Below, in pieces: positions 1 through 7,071 of a stretch of DNA of 64,000 nt. A program made the position numbers and the translations under genes. The first letter of the stretch is position 1; each line of letters begins with the position of its first letter. The notes below the pieces were generated by a model that saw only the letters and a program-made list of their open reading frames with translations, made no database searches and was not told the origin of the DNA. Source of the stretch: Bacteroidota bacterium (GTDB taxonomy: Bacteria > Bacteroidota > Bacteroidia > Chitinophagales > Chitinophagaceae). The DNA lies in assembly GCA_023428755.1 (NCBI GenBank), contig JAEYWX010000015.1:248001-312000 (forward strand), read 5' to 3'.

Positions 1-1761
1 GAGTTCTTTAGAAATAAAAAACCTCCGCTGAATATATTAACTAGAGATTATTGTAAGGGAATCATTGAGTTCGTTGTTTCAAAACATGGTAAGCTAAATT
101 ATTGCAAAGAAAACTTGTACCCTCCATTCAACTTCGATTTTCCAAACGATTTTCCAAACGATGAATTTATAAAAAGTATCGAAATAGAAAAAGAGGGTCC
201 TTATTCAGAAGAAGAACGGGGGCAAGCTCTAATATCCCATTCAGTATTGCATTGGGATTTTGCCAGGTACATTTTAGGTACTAATCATGGGAGTTCTATT
301 CCGTTCGTTAATTATACTATTAAATCAAGGAAAGCCTATCAACAGTTAAAAAGTAATTTTAAAGGTCACAAAAGCCGATTTCTAAAAATGTATGTTGATG
401 CTGTAACAATGATCAATGGCACAAGTGACTTAGGGAAAAAAATAAGAAGGATTTTTACGGGAACTGCATTAGAAAATTCACTGCAAACTTGTGAAACCTG
501 TAAATCTATTGCATATAAATTTTTGAAAGAAAAATTATCGGAAGAAGAATGGCAGTTGTTTCTGGAAGCCCAGGAATATATTAGTAATGCTTTTGAAACG
601 AGAAAATATGACAGAAAAAGGTTCGATGTAAGTCTTGTTCAAAGATACATCCTGAAGAAAGTTTTTGACTTAGGATGGCAAATGAAACTTTTTGGACAAT
701 ATGATGCAAATGTCGATTCAAAATTTCGAAGTGCTTCCAAACCGGAGAGAATTGGTAAAAAATACCAATGGATTGCCTATTATGAAATACTATCTCTGTT
801 ATCTGACAACTATGATTTTATTCATAGTTTCTCTGATGACGAAACACCATACCTAGGAACGTGGCAACATCACATCAGAAACATTGATCCAACTAGTATA
901 AGTAAACAAATCTCATTAGATGATGACTATTCTAACAATTGGTGGGTTGAAAACTTATATTCTAATTGGTATGAAGAAAGAAACACATGGCTAAATCGAT
1001 TTGATGATATGCCAGATTTTGAAAAGATTATCTCCCTAAAAGATGAAACTGAAACTGAATGGTATTTATTGTACGATCGTATAGTCTGGCGTTCTCCTAA
1101 ACAAATTGGTAAAGATCGTTACAACGCTGGACGCAAAGAGTTATGGATTGACATGAAAGCCCTCTTAGTTGATAAAAAAAATAAATCTAAATTATTCAAT
1201 AGCGGGTCCAAGCAAATTTATTGGTTAAATAGACACACATCGGAAATACTAAATTATTATAACATTTTTATTGGAGAACTGTATAACTCAGATTCATATA
1301 CTGATCAAACTAAAGATTATTTTGACAAATATCCATTTACATCGTTTGATCTGGAAGATAGAAAAGTAAAAGTCATTCACACTGCAGAAGAATATAGTTT
1401 TGGATCTGAATATGATCTTTCTGAAGAAAAGATTAGAATTTATAAGCCCTCGAAATTTCTTTTCGAATTACTCAACGCTCAATCCGGCCAAGATGATGCT
1501 TGCACATATGATAATTCAGGAAATATTATAGCTTATGATATCGGAGCATTTAAACATTCCCCTAATGCTCTGCTTATAAATAAGAAGGTCCTCGTCGACT
1601 GCTTGGCAAAAAACGATCTTGAAATAGTTTGGTTTTTTTGTGGTGAAAAAGAAGACATCGGTCCAAACATTGAATATGTTTACCGCATGCTCTTTTCAGG
1701 ATTCCTAACATTCACTAATGGCAAATTTCAACGAACCTTTTATCACAAACTGGAACAATAA
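1..1761 (+). CDS. Large hypothetical protein, 3' part only (5' end outside window)
   Basis: The frame is open from base 1, with no stop before TAA at 1759, so at least 586 C-terminal residues are present and the true start lies left of the window. The TTG at 115 is only an internal codon. The protein is rich in Tyr, Trp, Lys and Glu, with no signal peptide or membrane segment, which suggests a cytoplasmic protein. A Cys-x-x-Cys pair lies in the first third, and a basic stretch near the middle includes ERIGKKYQWIAYYE. I associate that string with the C-terminal parts of very large ATP-binding proteins of anti-phage islands, but this is memory and unverified. No nuclease or ATPase motif is visible in the part shown. 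Family unknown. Confidence 0.75.
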   Translation, partial: EFFRNKKPPLNILTRDYCKGIIEFVVSKHGKLNYCKENLYPPFNFDFPNDFPNDEFIKSIEIEKEGPYSEEERGQALISHSVLHWDFARYILGTNHGSSIPFVNYTIKSRKAYQQLKSNFKGHKSRFLKMYVDAVTMINGTSDLGKKIRRIFTGTALENSLQTCETCKSIAYKFLKEKLSEEEWQLFLEAQEYISNAFETRKYDRKRFDVSLVQRYILKKVFDLGWQMKLFGQYDANVDSKFRSASKPERIGKKYQWIAYYEILSLLSDNYDFIHSFSDDETPYLGTWQHHIRNIDPTSISKQISLDDDYSNNWWVENLYSNWYEERNTWLNRFDDMPDFEKIISLKDETETEWYLLYDRIVWRSPKQIGKDRYNAGRKELWIDMKALLVDKKNKSKLFNSGSKQIYWLNRHTSEILNYYNIFIGELYNSDSYTDQTKDYFDKYPFTSFDLEDRKVKVIHTAEEYSFGSEYDLSEEKIRIYKPSKFLFELLNAQSGQDDACTYDNSGNIIAYDIGAFKHSPNALLINKKVLVDCLAKNDLEIVWFFCGEKEDIGPNIEYVYRMLFSGFLTFTNGKFQRTFYHKLEQ

Positions 1762-1806
1762 CAACTTCTTTTCCCTTCTAAATGTCACTGACGGCTTCGT
1801 TTCCAA

Positions 1807-1999
1807 GCATGGCGCTGTGGACCGTTGCCATGCAAAAACTCAGCCGCCTTCGCACTGCCTCCAGGCCCTTTGCTTTATCCTGTGCAAATACATTGTTGAT
1901 AGGAATGCATCCAGGATAAATCAAACCACCTTCCGTCTATTCAACTTTTCCTTTCAATTGCCACTCGTGGCAGTACTTGCCGGCCGCAGTGACGGCAAG
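1807..1999. repeat. Cluster of four hairpin-forming inverted repeats
   Basis: Four perfect inverted repeats lie within 200 bp. GCATGGC (1807) pairs with GCCATGC (1827). TTTATCCTG (1874) pairs with CAGGATAAA (1912). TGCCAC (1959) pairs with GTGGCA (1967) across a 2-nt loop. CTTGCCG (1976) pairs with CGGCAAG (1993). None is followed by a T-tract typical of a terminator. Confidence 0.7.
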
Positions 2000-2739
2000 C
2001 CGATCAGCAGCGTCCGTGCAACAACTGCCGAAACCCAAGCTTCTTCGCCACCTCACAATGCCAACCCTTCTTTTCCATTTTGTCCCGCATAGCGGGTTCT
2101 TTATTTAGTTGCCAGCGCCGTTTCTCTTTGCTGTCAAAGACCGGTAAAAAGGTGTTCGTCATTCGTCGTCGGCAAGCAGATATGCCAAACCATTGCAGCA
2201 AAAAAAATGAATACAATGGTTGTTACTTACAGGCATTTTTATAGCTGCAATGCCCTTCGCATTCTTCGTTCCTCATCATGTCTTCGGGTGCTCCGTTTCA
2301 CTTCGCAGTTTGTCAGACTGCTTGCAGCTCCTCCTCATTCCTCACGGCAGCTCCTGTGTCCTTCACAGCCCTTCACTCAACCGCTCCTTCATTACGTTTC
2401 ATTCCACCTCGTTCGCTCCACTTCAATTGCTCCCGTGCCTGGCAACCTGATCCGAACACAAACCAACACACGGCAGGATGCACAAGCACTTCCGCAAGCC
2501 AACACACCGCTCACCGGGTTACATTTCACTGCATTCAGTCGGGTTTCGTTCAATACTGTTCAGCCCACCCGCTGCCACACTTTTTTGCTCGCCGGCCGCC
2601 CCTTCAGGCTGCGTTCACTGTGTGCTGCTAATTGCTTCTGTCGTACCTCCAGTTCGCAAAGCTGCACATCAGTTCACTTGCATACGTCAGCCGCCTCCGT
2701 ACCCTGACGTGTAAATTACTACGGCGGCTTCCTATGTAG

Positions 2740-2812
2740 CCAGCACCGCAGTAGCCCCATAGCTATGCTTCTTTTCCTTCGGCCTGAAATGGGGCTACTG
2801 CTTTACTGCTGG
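2740..2812. repeat. Long interrupted inverted repeat
   Basis: GCAGTAGCCCCAT at 2748-2760 pairs perfectly with ATGGGGCTACTGC at 2789-2801. The pairing resumes outside with CCAGCA (2740-2745) and TGCTGG (2807-2812). The loop is 28 nt. No gene is next to it; it resembles a recombination site or structured RNA more than a terminator. Confidence 0.75.
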
Positions 2813-3077
2813 CCCCTTTCGGGGGCTCGCCGTCGCTTCCGTTCGTTCCTCTCTCCAGCTCCTTATGGCTCGCTTTGCGCCCACCCTTCACCGCCGTTAC
2901 TCCCGGCGGGCTATGCTTCTTTTTTGCCGCAGGCGCTTTTACCGGTGGCTCGGAAATTATCACGGCAAAGTATTACTTCCTTTTTTTCCCATGTTAGTTT
3001 GATTTACGAGTAACAATTACATACAACTTTTGTAGATACTTTTACCATGTATTATATTGTGAGTTTTACCTTAGTTT

Positions 3078-3824
3078 ATGAGCACGTTGCAAGAATTTAA
3101 ATTTAAAAATATCTACGAGTTGGCAGATTTGATAGATAGCCATGTAAAGGAAGGCACTGAATTCTGGAATTACAACGATGATTATTTTCTAAATGCCGCA
3201 ACCAAATTTTCGAAAAGTACTTTATTACATCTTTACATTATAACAACTGCATTCAATTATTATCGCCGAGACTTTCGTAAAAATGGTGACCTTGAAGATG
3301 AAGAAAGTATGGAGAAGTGGTATTCTTTGTTTGATACTTATCAAATTCAAATAAGAAAGTTCAACTTCAAGGGAAAACAAGAAATAGCTGATTGGTTCGA
3401 TAAAAACAGAAATCGTTTTGAGGAACTTCTTAATAAAATGGCTGATGAAGTATTCTATATACTTTTCGCCAATCGTCAATTCCTGCTTGACTTTAATAAC
3501 TTGACTGCAATAACAGTTATTGGTACAAAGTTTCCTGCTGAGTTTTTAACGGCTAAAGGTACAATTAAAAGAAGGCCAGTCCCTAAATGGGTTCAAACAG
3601 CCGTTTTCCATAGAGACAAAGGAAGATGTGTTTTTTGTTTTACAGATCTAACAAGTTTAGTCAATACACTTACAAGCTCTAACTACGATCATATTGTTCC
3701 GTTAGACCTGTTTGGCACAAACGATCCATGTAACATTCAATTGACATGTGAAAAGTGCAACAAATCGAAAACAAACAAGGACGGTGCAACCAGTAGTTTG
3801 TATATGTCTTGGTGGCTTCAATAA
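3078..3824 (+). CDS. HNH endonuclease domain protein
   Basis: A 248-residue cytoplasmic protein. The N-terminal 170 residues are helical, charged and of no family I recognise. The C-terminal 70 residues form an HNH nuclease module: basic RRPVPKWV lead-in, RCVFC (first Cys-x-x-Cys), NYDHIVP (catalytic His region), the Asn of DPCNIQLTC, and CEKCNKSK (second Cys-x-x-Cys). Such modules nick or cut DNA with a metal ion; here the substrate is unknown. It stands alone, flanked on both sides by palindrome-rich non-coding DNA, which suggests mobile cargo, possibly a defence or homing nuclease. The AACGCC motif starts 4 nt after its stop codon. Confidence 0.85.
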   Translation: MSTLQEFKFKNIYELADLIDSHVKEGTEFWNYNDDYFLNAATKFSKSTLLHLYIITTAFNYYRRDFRKNGDLEDEESMEKWYSLFDTYQIQIRKFNFKGKQEIADWFDKNRNRFEELLNKMADEVFYILFANRQFLLDFNNLTAITVIGTKFPAEFLTAKGTIKRRPVPKWVQTAVFHRDKGRCVFCFTDLTSLVNTLTSSNYDHIVPLDLFGTNDPCNIQLTCEKCNKSKTNKDGATSSLYMSWWLQ

Positions 3825-4123
3825 ATACAACGCCTATTAAAAATAATTTCTTGCTTCAAGGAACAATATGGCCAGCCGAATAGGCAAGTTATGCTCCTTT
3901 AGTCGGCAAGGTCTGCTCTCCACTTCGTTCCGTTTGCCCTGCGGGTTTTTGCAAAAAAATCTCCACCCTTCATTTCGCTTTTTGCTACGCTAATTTCTAC
4001 TCATTCCGGGTAGTATTTTTTGTGCAAAAAACCTTGCCTTCCGGCCCACGCTGCATTTGGGTTGCCTATCGCTGGCCAAATGTGGTGTCTTGCCGCATAG
4101 CTAAAAACAGCGGTAAATAATTT
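3825..4123. other. Gene-free spacer holding a nested inverted repeat
   Basis: No gene is seen. Most of it is the dyad at 3869-4078. The composition (CTTCGTTCC-type pyrimidine runs) resembles 2225-2900, suggesting the two non-coding stretches belong to one class. Confidence 0.6.
3869..4078. repeat. 210-bp nested inverted repeat, integron-site-like symmetry
   Basis: Three arm pairs are nested in order and perfect: TGGCCAGC (3869-3876) with GCTGGCCA (4071-4078), ATAGGCAA (3880-3887) with TTGCCTAT (4062-4069), and GGCAAGG (3905-3911) with CCTTGCC (4032-4038). The central part has T/A-rich GC-centred tracts at 3946-3959 and 4016-4031. Single-stranded, either strand could fold into a long imperfect hairpin. 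It lies exactly between two unrelated island genes. Confidence 0.75.
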
Positions 4124-4564
4124 ATGATGTATCCAATGGTTCGTTGCTATCATCAAAATGCTTCCATTCCGCAACATTCGTTTTTTATCCTTTGCAAAGG
4201 CAACAATGCAGGTAAGCCTTCTTTAACTCCATGGCCTAATTCATTTATTGCCACTTGCTCAAATGAAGAGTATTATAAATTCTTCTTTTGGCTAGTTTAT
4301 GGTTTACATCAATCAGGTAAGTTTAAAGTGTATCAGCGTGGTTCGGTTATTCCTTACATCAATTTGGAAGATGTCCGCACTTGCCTCCGTGAGGTCGCCA
4401 AACTCATTCATCCAAACTGGCAGCGCTTTCAGGAAATTCTTTCCTCACTTGAAAAATGCAGCAAATTAAAAACAACTCTCTTGCAGCAGGTTGCAGCAAC
4501 AGAACATCTGCAAAAAACTTTGTTGCAACAGTACTTTCAGCAAATAAAAAATGTCCCTAAATAG
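4124..4564 (+). CDS. DUF6943-like hypothetical protein
   Basis: A 146-residue protein without a signal peptide. The core (residues 20-90) has a Lys-Gly-x-Asn-x-Gly-Lys-Pro motif, an aromatic FFFWLVYGL stretch and RGSVIPYINLEDV. I recall this combination from DUF6943, a family of Bacteroidota mobile DNA with no known function; the assignment is from memory. The C-terminus (residues 95-146) looks like a coiled coil rich in Leu, Gln and Lys. Either of two adjacent ATG codons may be the start, and no ribosome binding site is visible. The motif GGCGTTATG begins 2 nt after the stop codon. Confidence 0.6.
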   Translation: MMYPMVRCYHQNASIPQHSFFILCKGNNAGKPSLTPWPNSFIATCSNEEYYKFFFWLVYGLHQSGKFKVYQRGSVIPYINLEDVRTCLREVAKLIHPNWQRFQEILSSLEKCSKLKTTLLQQVAATEHLQKTLLQQYFQQIKNVPK

Positions 4565-5027
4565 GGGCGTTATGGTGACAGGACAACTAACAATTTTCAG
4601 GGGACCAGTTACAACAATGTAAAGCCGACCACCAACGCAAGAACTACCCATCCAATTGAAAAAAATAAAATCACCGCCAAGTTAGCTACGGGGCACAGAC
4701 CTGAGCTGCGCAGCATAAACACATAGCCTACACACAAGTCCTTCATTTATACAGCCAGCCACAAACCCTTCGCAGTGATTGGACGGTCATTTTATTTTTT
4801 AATTCTTCAATTGTTTGTTATGGCAGTCCTTGTTAATCGTTGGTTCGTTGGCAGCATCTGGGTTTCATGTTGGCATGTATCACCTGGTGTATTTGTGTTT
4901 TCATCTGTTCTTGGTTGGTGTTATGCTTCATCTTGTCAGCCTCCTTTTTAGGGGGCTTATTTGACAATAAAAAAGCCCGGATAAATATCCAGGCTCGATT
5001 CACTTCAGGTCACCACAACCGAAGCAA
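4565..5027. other. Gene-free stretch
   Basis: No supported gene. Plus-strand frames here run antisense into the small membrane-protein genes and look accidental. It contains the motif GGCGTTATG at 4566 and, at its right end, the terminator of the minus-strand operon. Confidence 0.5.
4968..4995 (-). terminator. Rho-independent terminator of the four-gene operon
   Basis: On the minus strand AGCCTGGATA (4995-4986) pairs with TATCCGGGCT (4983-4974), one mismatch, and is followed by a run of six T. It lies 33 nt after the last gene of the operon. Confidence 0.85.
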
Positions 5028-5210
5028 TTATTTTTTCATTCGTTTTGCAAGAAGCTTCAATAACAAAGTGACTGCAAAACTCACTACTGCACCAACTGCT
5101 GCTAACACTGCAGTCTTAATAAGATCTTCGCTGTTGATATTTGCGAAGATTGAAAGCAACGTTCCAGCAGCAGTTCCCGCTTTCGTTGTATTATCAAAGT
5201 ACGGTTGCAT
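5028..5210 (-). CDS. Small membrane protein, holin-like
   Basis: A 60-residue protein with one hydrophobic segment (about residues 30-54, Ala/Val/Leu rich) and a basic tail, KLLAKRMKK. Its ATG overlaps the stop of the upstream gene by one base (TAATG), so translation is probably coupled. It is the last gene of a four-gene operon. The size, single membrane span and position after a DUF5675 gene resemble phage lysis cassettes. That role is inferred; no family is recognised. Confidence 0.7.
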   Translation of the reverse strand: MQPYFDNTTKAGTAAGTLLSIFANINSEDLIKTAVLAAVGAVVSFAVTLLLKLLAKRMKK

Positions 5211-5419
5211 TATTCTCCCTCCACTGCAGTCTGACTGACTGCACTCAATACACCACTGGCCACAGCTAAGTAACCAGCCACTTTAATAATCACCGCAGGT
5301 AGCGCCACAGGAGCAGCTACAATTGTTGTGGCCACGGCAGCCAATGCAAGACCAATAGTTCGAAGCTTCTTGAAGAATTTTGGTGTTGGTGCTTGCACAC
5401 GTTGAATTAGTTGTTTCAT
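5210..5419 (-). CDS. Small membrane protein
   Basis: A 69-residue protein: a basic N-terminus (residues 1-22) followed by an almost continuous Ala/Val/Leu/Ile stretch (residues 25-62), enough for one long or two short membrane segments. It is joined to both neighbours by one-base stop/start overlaps. Together with the downstream 60-residue protein it forms a pair of tiny membrane proteins, as in holin/antiholin or holin/spanin arrangements, but sequence alone cannot decide this. Confidence 0.7.
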   Translation of the reverse strand: MKQLIQRVQAPTPKFFKKLRTIGLALAAVATTIVAAPVALPAVIIKVAGYLAVASGVLSAVSQTAVEGE

Positions 5420-5820
5420 CAGTTTACAGATTTTATAGTTAGAAATACTTTGTTTCCTTTCTCAAACTCAATGGATGTAACTGCAAGCAGCTTCTTTAGT
5501 GCAAGCATTGAGTTGTTTCCTTTTCCCTCACCGGTACAAATAGAAACCGGAGCGATACAGCCTTGCAGTTCTTTTAATGCATCATTTGCGGCATGCAGTA
5601 AAATCAAATGACGTTTAGCTACATTATTCACAAGTAAATGATGCCCGAACCTTGTACTGTATCGCTTAGTCAGTTCATATCTTCCTTCCGGAATGCACGA
5701 TACTTTTTGTTTGTTAGCAAGCCAAGGAAGTTCAATTGTAAAACATACCCGCTTGTTATTGTGGAGCAACTCTCCGTTCGTGCCATCAGGAAAATATGTT
5801 CTGATCAATTCCAGTTCCAT
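5419..5820 (-). CDS. DUF5675 family protein
   Basis: A 133-residue protein that fits DUF5675: an ELELIRTYFPDGTNGEL start, CFTIELPWL, CIPEGRYEL, HLILLHAAND (His and Asn in the likely active or binding site) and a C-terminal FEKGNKVFLTI. DUF5675 genes are common in Bacteroidota prophage and island lysis-like cassettes; the biochemical activity is not established to my knowledge. It is the second gene of the operon and overlaps the next start by one base (TGATG). No signal peptide is present, so any wall target would need the adjacent membrane proteins for access. Confidence 0.8.
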   Translation of the reverse strand: MELELIRTYFPDGTNGELLHNNKRVCFTIELPWLANKQKVSCIPEGRYELTKRYSTRFGHHLLVNNVAKRHLILLHAANDALKELQGCIAPVSICTGEGKGNNSMLALKKLLAVTSIEFEKGNKVFLTIKSVN

Positions 5821-5875
5821 CTTTCATAGGATTGTAAGATTAAAAAAACGGGCGGCTTTCATTCGCCATTCACGA

Positions 5876-6634
5876 CTAAACTCCACCATCAACTTTCACA
5901 ATGTTCAACGCATTGTAAGCGCCATTTTTCAACGCATACATCTGACCGTTTACTTCTTGGTAAAACTCAATACCGAGAACAAGGAACAGCGGCTTAGTGC
6001 TGTTAGGTGTAACTGCATTTGAAAGATTGATCACCGCACTTGCAACGGCATCCCATGGGAGAATTGCTGTTGCCTGAGCATCCGCAATGAACACTTCATT
6101 TTCAAAATCGATCTCCGCACCAGCAGAAATGATTTTAAAATGTGTTGCACCTCCGGGTGCTGCAATCATGTTCAGCGGAACGAATGAAGGCATGTTCACT
6201 GCAAGTGTACCGGCCACACGATCAATGGTTGATGTGAAAGGCGCATAAATGGTGGTACCAAGTTTACCATTGATGTTGAAATCAAAACCTTGTAAGAGTT
6301 CCGCTTCACCATCGATCACATTGCGCAAACCACGAGGGTTCGTTGCATCTTCCTGGATAACTTTCACAAATGCAGTTGTTAACCGGCTCACCATTTTGCT
6401 GTCACTTGAATTTTGCAACAGACCACGGATCGATGTTCGCAGAATCTTTCCGGCTTTACCAGCCCGGCCAAACTCCGCACCATTTTCACGGGTCCGCTGA
6501 AATGCAGGATCATTGGCAATACGGTCAGCAGGCACACCGCCTTTCTCTCTTGCCAGGTAACCATCTTTAGTTTTGTAAAAGCTGATATCCGCAATCGTTC
6601 CTTCGAGTTTAATAATCCCTTTTTGTCTTGCCAT
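5876..6634 (-). CDS. Conserved island protein of about 250 residues, function unknown
   Basis: First gene of the operon: 252 residues, no signal peptide or membrane span. The N-terminus has a recognisable pattern, GIIKLEGTIADISFYK then YLAREKGGV, RTRENGAEFGRAGKAGK and LRTSIRGLLQ. I have seen this pattern in many Bacteroidota proteins of this length beside DUF5675 genes and integrases. The C-terminal half looks beta-rich. No enzymatic motif is visible. A structural role (for example a particle or filament subunit) would fit the cassette-like setting but is speculation. Confidence 0.75.
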   Translation of the reverse strand: MARQKGIIKLEGTIADISFYKTKDGYLAREKGGVPADRIANDPAFQRTRENGAEFGRAGKAGKILRTSIRGLLQNSSDSKMVSRLTTAFVKVIQEDATNPRGLRNVIDGEAELLQGFDFNINGKLGTTIYAPFTSTIDRVAGTLAVNMPSFVPLNMIAAPGGATHFKIISAGAEIDFENEVFIADAQATAILPWDAVASAVINLSNAVTPNSTKPLFLVLGIEFYQEVNGQMYALKNGAYNALNIVKVDGGV

Positions 6635-6772
6635 AAGATTTGGATTGTTTTAGTTTGATACATTTTGCAATTCATTTACCCGACGCCTGATAAATAACTT
6701 TGCATTGTTTACAACACAAGAATAGAATGAAGCTTTCAACTTTAAAAGCAAGCGTTCCGAACATGCAGGGTT

Positions 6773-6976
6773 ATGCAGCAAACGATTCCCAATCGCATAG
6801 TCATTTATGCAAAAGACATTATGAATATCACCGGCCGTAAAGAACGGGCGGCCAGAAAGCTCATTGCCAAAATCAGGAAGGAATACAATAAGCCAAATGG
6901 CACTTTTATTACAATAAAGGAGTTTTGCGCTTATACGAAAATCGATGAACAACTGGTCAACTCCTTTCTGATTTGA
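6773..6976 (+). CDS. Small conserved basic protein, possible DNA-binding
   Basis: A 67-residue protein, divergent from the four-gene operon. The core IMNITGRKERAARKLIAKIRKEYNK is a basic helix pattern, followed by FITIKEFCAYTKIDEQLV, which looks like a second helical unit such as a small helix-turn-helix. This protein type recurs next to tyrosine integrases in Bacteroidota (memory, not a search). It could control the divergent operon or act as an excisionase. The start is the ATG at 6773; there is no clear ribosome binding site. Confidence 0.6.
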   Translation: MQQTIPNRIVIYAKDIMNITGRKERAARKLIAKIRKEYNKPNGTFITIKEFCAYTKIDEQLVNSFLI

Positions 6977-7043
6977 CAAGACAAAGCCATGTCCTAAGTA
7001 TAGATAAAGCATGGATAGTGTATGGATCGTGCATGAAATAATA

Positions 7044-7071
7044 AAATGACTGGCCTAAGAGCCAGTCATTT
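7044..7071 (-). terminator. Hairpin overlapping the integrase stop codon
   Basis: AAATGACTGGC (7044-7054) pairs with GCCAGTCATTT (7061-7071) around a 6-nt loop that contains the integrase TAG. On the minus strand a T-rich stretch (TATTATTT) follows. It can also work in the plus direction. Confidence 0.75.

Larger units (their letters stand above)
1762..3077. other. Non-coding, pyrimidine-rich, palindrome-rich stretch
   Basis: No convincing gene lies in these 1.3 kb. The open frames on either strand overlap each other and encode low-complexity Ser/Pro/Arg/Cys-rich peptides. By direct count 2281-2400 is about 70 percent pyrimidine on the plus strand. Inverted repeats are frequent: 1807-1813 with 1827-1833, 1874-1882 with 1912-1920, 1959-1964 with 1967-1972, 1976-1982 with 1993-1999, and 2740-2760 with 2789-2812. 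It may hold structured RNA, recombination sites or decayed DNA. Confidence 0.6.

Noticed and set aside
2207..2963. Several overlapping frames (Ser/Pro/Arg-rich) in both directions
   Set aside because: They overlap each other in three frames, are low-complexity, lack any family signature and arise from strand composition bias.
4840..5238. Plus-strand frame of 132 codons
   Set aside because: It runs through a terminator and antisense to the small membrane-protein genes, whose one-base stop/start overlaps support the minus strand.
7044..7071. Integrase-end hairpin considered as an attachment site
   Set aside because: It includes the last integrase codons and is followed by a T-rich tract, which fits a terminator better.
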